Source: Thermoplasmata archaeon | Lineage (GTDB): Archaea > Thermoplasmatota > Thermoplasmata > SG8-5 | DNA: 7,371 bases | NCBI GenBank assembly: GCA_030655715.1 | Contig: JAUSPR010000063.1 | Span: 1-7,371, forward strand | Direction of reading: 5' to 3' | The notes under the pieces: generated by a model | The model's database searches: none | Told to the model about the DNA's origin: nothing | The model's input: only the letters and a program-made list of their open reading frames with translations | Shown here: positions 1 through 5,403 of the stretch, piece by piece | How positions within the stretch are numbered: position 1 is the first letter of the stretch | Layout of the letters: each line of letters opens with the position of its first letter | Program-made: the position numbers and the translations under genes

Positions 1-48
1 TTGTACAGGGGACTTACACCCCCAAGCTGTCAAACATGCCCGGCACAC
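1..48 (-). mobile_element. 5' end of a group II (class IIC-like) intron, partial
   Basis: Read on the minus strand from base 48 leftwards, the sequence begins GTGTGCCGGGCATG, which fits the GUGYG 5' consensus of group II introns and closely resembles the start of class IIC introns such as that of Oceanobacillus iheyensis, as I remember it. A short hairpin of domain I follows: GGGG, loop GTGTAAGT, CCCC. It is enclosed by ACAG pairing with CTGT, the same arrangement as in the IIC reference. The intron continues beyond the left edge, so its reverse transcriptase/maturase ORF and catalytic domain V cannot be seen. Group II introns are ribozyme retroelements that splice from RNA and insert into DNA with their encoded protein. 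The similarity is from memory, not alignment. The intron boundary is placed at base 48/49. Confidence 0.75.
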
Positions 49-55
49 TAAACTA

Positions 56-75
56 CCAGCCCCTAAAGTGGCTGG
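56..75 (-). other. Stem-loop at the exon side of the intron insertion site
   Basis: CCAGCC (56-61) and GGCTGG (70-75) form a perfect 6-bp stem with an 8-base loop. On the minus strand the stem is followed by TAGTTTA and then the intron start. Class IIC introns characteristically insert a few bases downstream of a stem-loop, often an intrinsic terminator, so this is probably the structure recognised at integration. No minus-strand gene lies upstream for it to terminate, so a real terminator role is doubtful. Confidence 0.5.
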
Positions 76-114
76 CGTTCACGCTTTGTACAGTAAACAT
101 TAGATTTTCCGCAA

Positions 115-124
115 GCCTTATCAA
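115..124 (+). promoter_or_regulatory. Possible TATA box of the ion-channel gene
   Basis: GCCTTATCAA lies about 36 bases ahead of the ATG at 156, a plausible spacing for an archaeal TATA box with a short leader. The match is weak. It is the best candidate between the intron end and the gene. Confidence 0.3.
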
Positions 125-155
125 CCCATTAAACATCACAGGTTCCAGTGATAAT

Positions 156-1130
156 ATGACGACCGGAATGTACAGATTGCTGGCAGTGATGTTGATCGCA
201 GTAATGGCCATGTCCTTTATACCTGTTAGTTCATCAGCCCAGGAAATGCCACAAGTTGGAACCCGTCAGGTCGTTCCCGGAACAGTTAATGTCGGAATTT
301 ACGTCGTGGGATTCGGCAATTTCGATGCCAACAAGGGCACTTACGTCATTGATTTCTACCTGATATTATCATGGGATACCACCGACCAGAACTTTACTGG
401 CCTTGGGTATGAATTCATGAACGGTCGGGCCAGTTCCACAACCAAGATTGAGGACAACTTCGACCCCGAGACGAACACACGCGAGGTCTGGTACAGGATA
501 CAGGCATCCCTTTACTCGGAACCCGATTTCTCAACGTACCCGTTCAACGAGCAGAATCTCAGGATAATCCTGGAAGATTCCTTGATGACCTCGGATGAGA
601 TGAACTATGTGGCTGATACGGGCATAAGCGGCCTGGACCCGGAGGTTGGCATCTCGGGCTGGCAGATCAAGGAGTGGACAATCAGTGAGACCGATAAATA
701 CTACGAGGAGTGGGACGAATCATATTCCAGACTGATTTTCGACATTCATGTGGGAAGGGCTGTCATGACCACAGGTATCAAAACGCTTCTGCCGCCCATA
801 ATATTCTGCATCGTTTCCGGACTGAGTTTCGCATTCAGGCCAGATAAGATTACCAACCGCATCGGGTTCGGCACATCGATGCTCATCTCTGCCGTGATGT
901 TCCACATCAGCCAGACATCGTCGCTTCCGCCGATGCCGATGCTGATGACCATAGACAAGATAATGATCGCCACTTATGCATTCTTGGCTGCCTCTCTGTT
1001 TATTACCACTGTGATATACATCGACGAGGAATACTGGAAGGAAGTGGATTACTCGAAACAGGTGAACTACTACGGTGCTATTGTTACCATCGCACTGCCC
1101 TTCATTGTCTACACCATCCTTAACCTATAA
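156..1130 (+). CDS. Pentameric ligand-gated ion channel (Cys-loop receptor family, prokaryotic type)
   Basis: This 324-residue protein has the full architecture of a pentameric ligand-gated ion channel. A signal peptide (about 5-28, ending SSSAQ) is followed by a beta-rich extracellular domain (about 35-200). The family's Pro-loop appears as YPFNEQ (128-133) and a loop-D-like stretch as LSWDTTDQ (71-78). The four membrane helices are M1 (about 207-227, with the double proline of the family), M2 (about 235-257, ending in the conserved Leu-Pro), M3 (about 262-289) and M4 (304-323). The two Cys-loop cysteines are absent, as in bacterial GLIC and ELIC; the only cysteine lies in M1. The M3-M4 loop is very short, also a prokaryotic trait. 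The ligand cannot be read from sequence. The frame is open back to 36, but that start lies inside the intron, so ATG 156 (or 168, just before the signal peptide) is preferred. It appears monocistronic. Confidence 0.88.
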   Translation: MTTGMYRLLAVMLIAVMAMSFIPVSSSAQEMPQVGTRQVVPGTVNVGIYVVGFGNFDANKGTYVIDFYLILSWDTTDQNFTGLGYEFMNGRASSTTKIEDNFDPETNTREVWYRIQASLYSEPDFSTYPFNEQNLRIILEDSLMTSDEMNYVADTGISGLDPEVGISGWQIKEWTISETDKYYEEWDESYSRLIFDIHVGRAVMTTGIKTLLPPIIFCIVSGLSFAFRPDKITNRIGFGTSMLISAVMFHISQTSSLPPMPMLMTIDKIMIATYAFLAASLFITTVIYIDEEYWKEVDYSKQVNYYGAIVTIALPFIVYTILNL

Positions 1131-1169
1131 CACAAAGGCTGACAGTTAGTAGCCAAAAACGAATTTCCC

Positions 1170-1183
1170 CGAAACCTTAATAG
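1170..1183 (+). promoter_or_regulatory. TATA box/BRE of the tRNase Z operon
   Basis: CCTTAATAG (1175-1183), preceded by CGAAA as a purine-rich BRE, is centred about 28 bases before the ATG at 1208. That spacing puts transcription start at or a few bases before the start codon. No Shine-Dalgarno sequence precedes the ATG, in line with a leaderless mRNA. It probably drives the genes from rnz through the DUF99 gene. Confidence 0.6.
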
Positions 1184-1207
1184 CAATTCGTATCTTACAA
1201 AGCCCCA

Positions 1208-2116
1208 ATGAAAATAGTGTTCCTGGGAACCGGAGGAAGCTGGCCGTCTCCAGAGCGAAACGTTTCAGCAATCGCAGTGAAACGCGGCTCGGAAGTCTTG
1301 CTTTTCGACTGCGGCGAGGGTACCCAGCGCCAGCTAATGAAGTCCACGGTTTCCTTCATGCAAGTAAGCAAGATATTCATAACACATTTTCACGGAGACC
1401 ATTTTCTTGGATTGCCAGGCCTCCTGCAGAGCATGTCCTTGAATGACCGAAAGACAGACCTAGAGATATACGGGCCAGAAGGTTGCTCGGACCTTATTCT
1501 TACAATTATGAACCTGGGATATTACAATCCCACATATCCGGTTCAGATGAATGACGTGAAGCCTGGGGATATTCTTGAATTCGAGGAGTACAATATAACC
1601 GTGGCCGAGGCATCCCATAACGTGCCAGCAATATTCTATTCCTTAGAGGAGAAAGAGAGGCCTGGAAAGTTCAACAAGGCCAGAGCTCTAGAACTGGGAA
1701 TTCCAGAGGGAAAATTATTCAGCCTGCTTCAATCAGGGAAAAACGTGGAGCACAAGGGCAAGACCTTCACGCCAGATATGGTTTTGGGACCGCCAAGGCC
1801 AGGCAGAAAAATCGTGTATACAGGAGATACAAAACCCTGCGATTCGATAATCGAAATGGCAAAGGACTGCGATGTTCTGATTCATGATTCCACGACCGCT
1901 CTGGATTTGGAAGACAGGGCCAATTTCTACTGCCATTCATCTTCCAGGCAGGCCGCGGAAGCTGCAAAAAATGCAAATGCAATCAAGTTGTTTCTCACGC
2001 ACATCAGCCCCAGATACGATGAAGTGGAACAGCTGGAGGCAGACGCAAAGGCAATATTCGAGAACAGCCAGGTAGCGGAGGATTTTCTTGAATATGAGGT
2101 TAAATATAAAGAATGA
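1208..2116 (+). CDS. rnz: Ribonuclease Z (tRNase Z), short form
   Basis: This enzyme cleaves the 3' trailer from precursor tRNA so that CCA can be added or exposed. The 302-residue length is normal for the short, homodimeric form found in archaea and bacteria. The metallo-beta-lactamase fold begins with FLGTGGSWPSPERN (5-18). The zinc ligands are all present: H60, H62, D64 and H65 in THFHGDH, then H137, D207 in YTGDT, and H265 in LTHISPRY. The GP-rich segment GPPRPGR (194-200) and the HDST motif (226-229) also match the family. An insert at 143-190 fits the flexible arm that grips the tRNA elbow. It is the first gene of a probable four-gene operon. The next gene starts 9 bases after its stop. 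Confidence 0.95.
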   Translation: MKIVFLGTGGSWPSPERNVSAIAVKRGSEVLLFDCGEGTQRQLMKSTVSFMQVSKIFITHFHGDHFLGLPGLLQSMSLNDRKTDLEIYGPEGCSDLILTIMNLGYYNPTYPVQMNDVKPGDILEFEEYNITVAEASHNVPAIFYSLEEKERPGKFNKARALELGIPEGKLFSLLQSGKNVEHKGKTFTPDMVLGPPRPGRKIVYTGDTKPCDSIIEMAKDCDVLIHDSTTALDLEDRANFYCHSSSRQAAEAAKNANAIKLFLTHISPRYDEVEQLEADAKAIFENSQVAEDFLEYEVKYKE

Positions 2117-2119
2117 GGT
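2115..2119 (+). promoter_or_regulatory. Shine-Dalgarno overlapping the rnz stop codon
   Basis: GAGGT overlaps the TGA stop of rnz and lies 6 bases before the ATG at 2126. This fixes the start of the DUF1616-type gene and suggests translational coupling. Confidence 0.6.
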
Positions 2120-2125
2120 ATATTA

Positions 2126-2776
2126 ATGCTTGACGCCCTCAGATTGATTGCAGCCCTTCTTCTTGTGTTCTTCATACCCGGAATCATGCTAGTTCAGGCG
2201 CTTTTTCCGAGAAAAGGAGAACTGGATATAGAACTTGACTGGCTGTATCGCCTGGCGCTTGGAATTGGCCTGAGCATTGTTACGACCATTCTGGTTAATT
2301 TCGGGCTCAACTCCCTGGGCGTGAATCCTGATACAGGGATGGGATATGTTACCACTGTGCCCATAACCATCATTCTGGTTTTATTGACACTTCTGTTCTT
2401 CTTCATAGCCTGGCTCCGGGGTGGAATGCCGTTCATGGGCAAGCTACATCCTTCCCTTATACGATTTCCTTCCGTGGACCTGAAGGACGATGACATTCCG
2501 AGAATAGCCGACAGGGTGAAGAGATTCAGACATCAGGAATTGATGGAAGAAAGATTCGGGATTCTAAAGAAAATAACCAACACAGAAAGGCTGACCGAAG
2601 CACATTCTGGAGACCAGAAAAAGTATTACGAGGATTTGAGGAAAAAACTTCTTGCCAGGCTTTCCGAACTGGAGACAGAGATAGACGCCATCGAAAAAGG
2701 CGTTCCCAGGATAATGGATGAAGAGAAAGATGAACAGATATCATTCGAAGACGAGGGGGATGAACTGGATGAGTGA
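2126..2776 (+). CDS. DUF1616-like membrane protein with cytoplasmic coiled-coil tail
   Basis: This 216-residue protein has three clear membrane segments: about 3-27, 40-66 and 75-98. The first contains FFIPGIMLVQALFP, and the second begins with LYRLALGIGLS. Both resemble the N-terminal region of archaeal DUF1616 proteins, whose function is not established. After the positively charged loop near 98-113 comes a highly charged soluble part. A predicted coiled coil (about 165-192, with leucines in heptad-like spacing) is followed by a strongly acidic C-terminus (198-216). Its place between tRNase Z and Pth2, with a good Shine-Dalgarno and an overlap into pth2, argues for co-expression with tRNA-metabolism enzymes. 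A membrane anchor or scaffold for them is only an inference. The DUF1616 match is from pattern memory and is moderately sure; the gene itself is certain. Confidence 0.7.
   Translation: MLDALRLIAALLLVFFIPGIMLVQALFPRKGELDIELDWLYRLALGIGLSIVTTILVNFGLNSLGVNPDTGMGYVTTVPITIILVLLTLLFFFIAWLRGGMPFMGKLHPSLIRFPSVDLKDDDIPRIADRVKRFRHQELMEERFGILKKITNTERLTEAHSGDQKKYYEDLRKKLLARLSELETEIDAIEKGVPRIMDEEKDEQISFEDEGDELDE
2753..2760 (+). promoter_or_regulatory. Shine-Dalgarno deciding the pth2 start
   Basis: GAGGGGGA ends 8 bases before ATG 2769. It supports that start over the in-frame ATGs at 2718, 2730 and 2760, which would add N-terminal residues unlike Pth2. The site lies inside the codons for the acidic tail of the upstream gene. 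Confidence 0.6.
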
Positions 2777-3128
2777 AGAATTCAAGATGGTGATTGTGGT
2801 TCGGAATGACATAAAACTTAGCCCTGGCAAGATGGCCGCACAGGTTGCGCATGCCGCTGTGAACTGCGCGCTTGCTGCAAAGAAAAATTACAAGAAATAC
2901 TTTGAAGGATGGTACGACGAGGGCCAGAAGAAAGTCGTTGTGAAGGTCAAGTCTATTAACGAACTCAGGGAACTTCAATTCCTGGCAAAAAATGCAGGGC
3001 TTCCGAACTCTTTGATCACGGACGCTGGTCACACACAGCTTCCTCCTGGAACTGTAACATGCCTGGGCATCGGCCCAGGGCCTGAAGATGACATAAACAA
3101 GATTACCGGGCATCTTAAATTGGATTGA
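2769..3128 (+). CDS. pth2: Peptidyl-tRNA hydrolase, type 2 (archaeal/eukaryotic)
   Basis: This enzyme releases the peptide from peptidyl-tRNA that has dropped off the ribosome, recycling the tRNA. It is 119 residues long, standard for the family. The N-terminal beta strand and glycine turn are typical: KMVIVVRNDIKLSPGKMAAQVAHAA (residues 6-30), including the conserved lysine K21 and histidine H28. WYDEGQKKVVVKV (48-60), the D86-AGHTQ segment, the P93-G94-T95 turn and the closing LGIGPGP (99-105) also match Pth2. Its first 8 bases, ATGAGTGA, contain the stop codon of the preceding gene, so translation is probably coupled. The DUF99 gene begins 4 bases after its stop. Confidence 0.95.
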   Translation: MSEEFKMVIVVRNDIKLSPGKMAAQVAHAAVNCALAAKKNYKKYFEGWYDEGQKKVVVKVKSINELRELQFLAKNAGLPNSLITDAGHTQLPPGTVTCLGIGPGPEDDINKITGHLKLD

Positions 3129-3132
3129 TTTC

Positions 3133-3705
3133 ATGAAAAGTCAGATACGTATTTTGGCAATTGACGATGGTTCCTTCAGTTTCGAGGAAATAAAAACACC
3201 AGTGGTTGGCGTGGCAATGCGCCTGCCTGGCTATGTCGAGGGGGTAATGATATCTGATGTGGAAGTTGATGGTACGAATTCCACGGATCAACTGCTCAAA
3301 ATGCTGGCAGGATCCAGATACCTTGACCAGTTGAAATTAATAATGCTGGACGGTGCAGCCCTAGGTGGCTTCAATGTTGTGGATGTTTCCCGGATTTATA
3401 ATGAACTGGACGTACCGGTGATTACTGTTACCAGAGATAAGCCCAACTATGACGATATCGAGAAGGCCCTGCGCAAGCATTTCGAGGACTGGGAGATACG
3501 TCTTGCCATGATGCGCAAAGTTGAGCCAGAGGAATATCAGGTCGGCGAGAGCAAGATATGGATTGGTCGGGCCGGAATCGAAGCTTCTGAAGTGGAGGAA
3601 ATACTCGAGTTGGCCACTGTCCAGGGCGCGTTGCCGGAAGCACTGAGAATTGCCCATCTGATTGCCTCGGCGATTTCTCGTGGAGAGTCAAGGGGCCGCG
3701 CCTAG
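3133..3705 (+). CDS. DUF99 family protein (endonuclease V-like fold)
   Basis: This 190-residue protein matches the archaeal DUF99 family along its whole length. IDDGSF (10-15) carries the N-terminal aspartates. VEVDGTNST (43-51), LIMLDGAALGGFNVVD (69-84), VPVITVTRDKP (94-104) and PEALRIAHLIASA (168-180) are the other family blocks. DUF99 proteins are related in fold to endonuclease V (RNase H-like), and D11/D12 with D73 could form an acidic site, but no biochemical role is established to my knowledge. It starts 4 bases after pth2, with only a weak upstream ribosome binding site, so it is likely translated by coupling. It is the last gene of the rnz operon. Confidence 0.9.
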   Translation: MKSQIRILAIDDGSFSFEEIKTPVVGVAMRLPGYVEGVMISDVEVDGTNSTDQLLKMLAGSRYLDQLKLIMLDGAALGGFNVVDVSRIYNELDVPVITVTRDKPNYDDIEKALRKHFEDWEIRLAMMRKVEPEEYQVGESKIWIGRAGIEASEVEEILELATVQGALPEALRIAHLIASAISRGESRGRA

Positions 3706-3706
3706 A

Positions 3707-3718
3707 AAATACAAATAG
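3707..3718 (+). promoter_or_regulatory. Probable TATA box of the M29 aminopeptidase gene
   Basis: The A/T-rich box AAATACAAATAG lies directly after the DUF99 stop codon and about 30 bases ahead of ATG 3746. This is the right distance for a nearly leaderless archaeal transcript. No Shine-Dalgarno is seen before the ATG. Confidence 0.45.
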
Positions 3719-3745
3719 TACTGTGATATTACAGATGTGATTACT

Positions 3746-4861
3746 ATGGCAGACCCGCGAATCGAAAAACTGGCAAAGCTTGTTGTGAACTATTCCGTAT
3801 CTTGTAAGAAGGGAGACATGGTGCTGATTCGAGCGCCAATACCGGCAGAGGAACTGGCACTGGAAATGTACCGGGAAGTCCTGCGCGCGGGTGGTTATCC
3901 AATCATGAATCCCACCTTCGAAGGAACAGGCGAGATATTTTACAAGGAAGCAAAGGACCATCAATTGGATTATTCCTCACCACATATGAAATGGATCTAC
4001 CAGAACGTCAATTGCCTCATCGGAATTTCTGCGGATTTGAACACACGGGCATTGTCCAATGTGGACCCCAAGAAGATGGCCAGGACCTCGGCTGCAGGAA
4101 GAGAATTGCATGATATATTCGGGAAGCGGAGCGCTACAAAGGAGCTGAAATGGTGCGGTCTTGCATATCCGACCCATGCAATGGCCCAGGAGGCCAGCAT
4201 GTCACTTTCAGAATATCAGGATTTCGTTTACAGTGCCTGCCTGGTTGACAAGAAGGATCCAGTTGCAGAATGGAAGAAAGTTTCCAAGGGCCAGGAGTCC
4301 ATGGTTAAATATCTGGACAAGGCCAACAAGCTGGAATTTTACGGCGAGGACACCGAGTTAAAAATGTCAGTCAAAGGCAAGAAATGGATTAACAGCGACG
4401 GCAAGCATAACATGCCAAGCGGCGAAGTGTTCGCTGCACCGGTGCAGAACATGGTTGACGGGCATATTCGATTCACCTACCCAGGCATCTACATGGGAAA
4501 GGAAATTGAAGACATTCGTTTGGAATTCAAAAAGGGAAAGGTAGTCAGGGCCAGTGCCGAGAAAGGCGAGGACCTTCTCAAAACCCTACTTGCAATTGAT
4601 GAGGGCTCAAACCGCCTTGGCGAGGTTGCCATAGGAACAAACACCGGTATCAAACAGTTCACCAAGAAAATTTTATTCGACGAGAAACTGGGCGGCACAA
4701 TACACATGGCCATTGGTTCAGAATACCTGGACTGCAAGGGCAGCACCAAATCGGTGAACAAGAGCGCCATTCACTGGGACATAATCAAGGACATGAAAGC
4801 TGGCGGCGAAATTTATGCTGATGGAATCTTGATTTATAAAAATGGAAAATGGATTGCCTAA
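3746..4861 (+). CDS. M29 family aminopeptidase (AmpS/aminopeptidase T type)
   Basis: This is a 371-residue cytosolic metallo-aminopeptidase that removes N-terminal residues from peptides. The length is usual for M29. All six metal-site residues known from Thermus aminopeptidase T have counterparts: E227 (in SGEVFAAP), E293 (in LGEVAIGTN), H320 and Y327 (in IHMAIGSEYLD), and H343 and D345 (in IHWDII). The N-terminal domain (about 1-190) has KKGDMVLIRAP at 21-31, where the family's surface strand lies. The C-terminus YADGILIYKNGKW is the typical M29 ending. ATG 3746 is preferred over the in-frame GTG at 3737, because ADPRIEKLAKLVV directly after it is the usual start of the family. A relic of a second M29 gene lies 130 bases downstream. 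A hairpin at 4888-4907 probably ends the transcript. Confidence 0.95.
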   Translation: MADPRIEKLAKLVVNYSVSCKKGDMVLIRAPIPAEELALEMYREVLRAGGYPIMNPTFEGTGEIFYKEAKDHQLDYSSPHMKWIYQNVNCLIGISADLNTRALSNVDPKKMARTSAAGRELHDIFGKRSATKELKWCGLAYPTHAMAQEASMSLSEYQDFVYSACLVDKKDPVAEWKKVSKGQESMVKYLDKANKLEFYGEDTELKMSVKGKKWINSDGKHNMPSGEVFAAPVQNMVDGHIRFTYPGIYMGKEIEDIRLEFKKGKVVRASAEKGEDLLKTLLAIDEGSNRLGEVAIGTNTGIKQFTKKILFDEKLGGTIHMAIGSEYLDCKGSTKSVNKSAIHWDIIKDMKAGGEIYADGILIYKNGKWIA

Positions 4862-4887
4862 AACAAAAACAGTCTGCCAGCAGCATG

Positions 4888-4918
4888 CCTGGCCTGTGAG
4901 GGCCAGGTTCCTATATTT
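4888..4918 (+). terminator. GC-rich hairpin with GTGA loop downstream of the aminopeptidase
   Basis: CCTGGCCT (4888-4895) pairs with GGGCCAGG (4900-4907) around a GTGA tetraloop (4896-4899). The stem is 8 bp with one T-G wobble at the loop, which pairs only in plus-strand RNA. A T-rich stretch, TTCCTATATTT, follows. It sits 27 bases after the aminopeptidase stop, so a terminator or 3'-end stabiliser is the simplest reading. Its stem nearly repeats that of the hairpin at 5329-5352. Confidence 0.55.
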
Positions 4919-4940
4919 CAGCAATTTGAGTGCGCTTAGC

Positions 4941-4951
4941 AAATTTAATAC
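4941..4951 (+). promoter_or_regulatory. Possible vestigial TATA box
   Basis: AAATTTAATAC resembles an archaeal TATA box. Transcription would start near 4970, just ahead of the second hairpin and the aminopeptidase relic. It may be what remains of the promoter of the lost gene, or of a small RNA. There is no further support. Confidence 0.25.
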
Positions 4952-4973
4952 AACACGATAATGCAGCAGGAGA

Positions 4974-4993
4974 CCTCGCCCGTGAGGGCGGGG
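4974..4993 (+). repeat. Second GC-rich hairpin with GTGA loop
   Basis: CCTCGCCC (4974-4981) pairs over 8 bp with GGGCGGGG (4986-4993) around a GTGA loop. It has one T-G wobble that again favours plus-strand RNA. Size, loop and layout match the hairpin at 4888-4907, although the stem bases differ at several paired positions. It directly abuts the aminopeptidase relic and is not followed by a T-tract, so it is not an ordinary terminator. Confidence 0.55.
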
Positions 4994-5061
4994 TGAAGAA
5001 GGGCGGCGAGATTATCGCGGATGGTGTCACTGTGTACAAGAACGGCAAGTGGTTGATGTAA
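4993..5061 (+). pseudogene. C-terminal relic of a second M29 aminopeptidase
   Basis: Translated in the frame that ends at TAA 5059-5061, these 22 codons read VKK, then GGEIIADGVTVYKNGKW, then LM. The intact gene upstream ends GGEIYADGILIYKNGKW before its last two residues. That is 13 of 17 identical residues at the same distance from the stop. Codons differ at many synonymous positions, so this is not a recent local duplication of the neighbour's end. The frame stays open further upstream, but it no longer resembles M29: the expected IHWD metal-site region is absent. The likely origin is a diverged paralogue lost by deletion, or the end of a transferred copy left by recombination. A functional 22-residue peptide from GTG 4993 is possible but unlikely. 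Confidence 0.75.
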
Positions 5062-5233
5062 GATAATTTCAACATAATCCATACAAGTTAGGCATTTGAG
5101 GAGCAGCATGCCCGCCTGTATTTCCCGGTATCCAAAGTCCTACGGACATTTGGAACGGAAATTCATTTTGGGCACCCAATCATCCAATTAGATTTTCGAG
5201 CAGGCCATCCGAGTTTTCTTTGATACCTGCGGC

Positions 5234-5243
5234 TTTTTCTTTT
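5234..5243 (+). terminator. Poly-T tract, possible plus-strand terminator
   Basis: TTTTTCTTTT follows a G/C-containing segment (TGCGGC). Archaeal termination often needs only a T-rich tract, so read-through from the aminopeptidase could stop here. Confidence 0.4.
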
Positions 5244-5266
5244 GGAGGATGGCCAGCGCAGAAAAT

Positions 5267-5308
5267 CTTAAAAGAAAAAAACGCGCGGAGAAAATCATAA
5301 AGAAAAAT
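5267..5308 (-). terminator. Probable terminator region of the NAC gene
   Basis: On the minus strand, beginning about 95 bases after the NAC stop codon, three T-rich runs appear: TATTTTTCTTTAT, then GATTTTC, then GTTTTTTTCTTTT. Tandem T-runs of this kind are typical archaeal transcription terminators. They lie beyond the hairpin at 5329-5352. Confidence 0.5.
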
Positions 5309-5328
5309 ACTCGGGGAGGTCGGGCACT

Positions 5329-5352
5329 CGCCTGGCTAGTTTAGGCCAGGTG
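5329..5352 (+). repeat. Third GC-rich hairpin between the convergent genes
   Basis: CGCCTGGCT (5329-5337) pairs with GGCCAGGTG (5344-5352) over 9 bp, including two G-T wobbles, around the loop AGTTTA. The wobbles pair only in plus-strand RNA; the minus strand keeps a 6-bp core. The core CCTGGC with GGCCAGGT is shared with the hairpin at 4888-4907. It could act as a terminator or as a member of a small palindromic repeat family. Confidence 0.5.
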
Positions 5353-5403
5353 AAACACATTTGCTTTCTCTTGCAAGGAAACGATTCTTTTATCCTTCCG
5401 CGC

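Larger units (their letters stand above)
5062..5328. other. Intergenic stretch without a recognisable gene
   Basis: No protein family is recognisable in either strand. An unassigned open stretch of about 40 codons (near 5090-5220, plus strand) has no start signal. The region holds an inverted repeat, GGCCATCC (5203-5210) with GGATGGCC (5247-5254). GGTATCCAAAG (5127-5137) is also complementary to CTTTGATACC (5218-5227), with one bulge. T-runs at 5214-5221 and 5234-5243 could end plus-strand transcripts. A-runs at 5261-5308 read as T-runs on the minus strand, where they could end the NAC transcript. Confidence 0.5.

Noticed and set aside
1..51. 3' end of a plus-strand protein gene (tail reading YRGLTPPSCQTCPAH then stop)
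   Set aside because: Similar tails are annotated in many genomes because ORFs run antisense through group II intron 5' ends. The RNA structure explains the sequence better.
36..155. N-terminal extension of the ion-channel ORF from ATG 36
   Set aside because: The extra 40 residues lie across the intron end and its target stem-loop and precede a clear signal peptide. The extension is just an open frame.
5088..5222. Open stretch of about 40 codons, plus strand
   Set aside because: It has no start codon with a ribosome binding site, no family resemblance, and passes through an inverted repeat and T-runs.
5203..5260. H/ACA or C/D box guide RNA
   Set aside because: No ACA box at the right distance, no kink-turn signature, and no RUGAUGA/CUGA pair on either strand. 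The inner part is pyrimidine-rich and does not fold.
5336..5344. TAGTTTAG shared with the exon next to the intron end, as a second intron target
   Set aside because: An 8-base match is expected by chance, and here it forms the loop rather than the sequence after a stem.
5311..5380. tRNA or tRNA relic around the third hairpin
   Set aside because: No T-loop GTTCRANNC, no D-arm and no acceptor pairing could be found.
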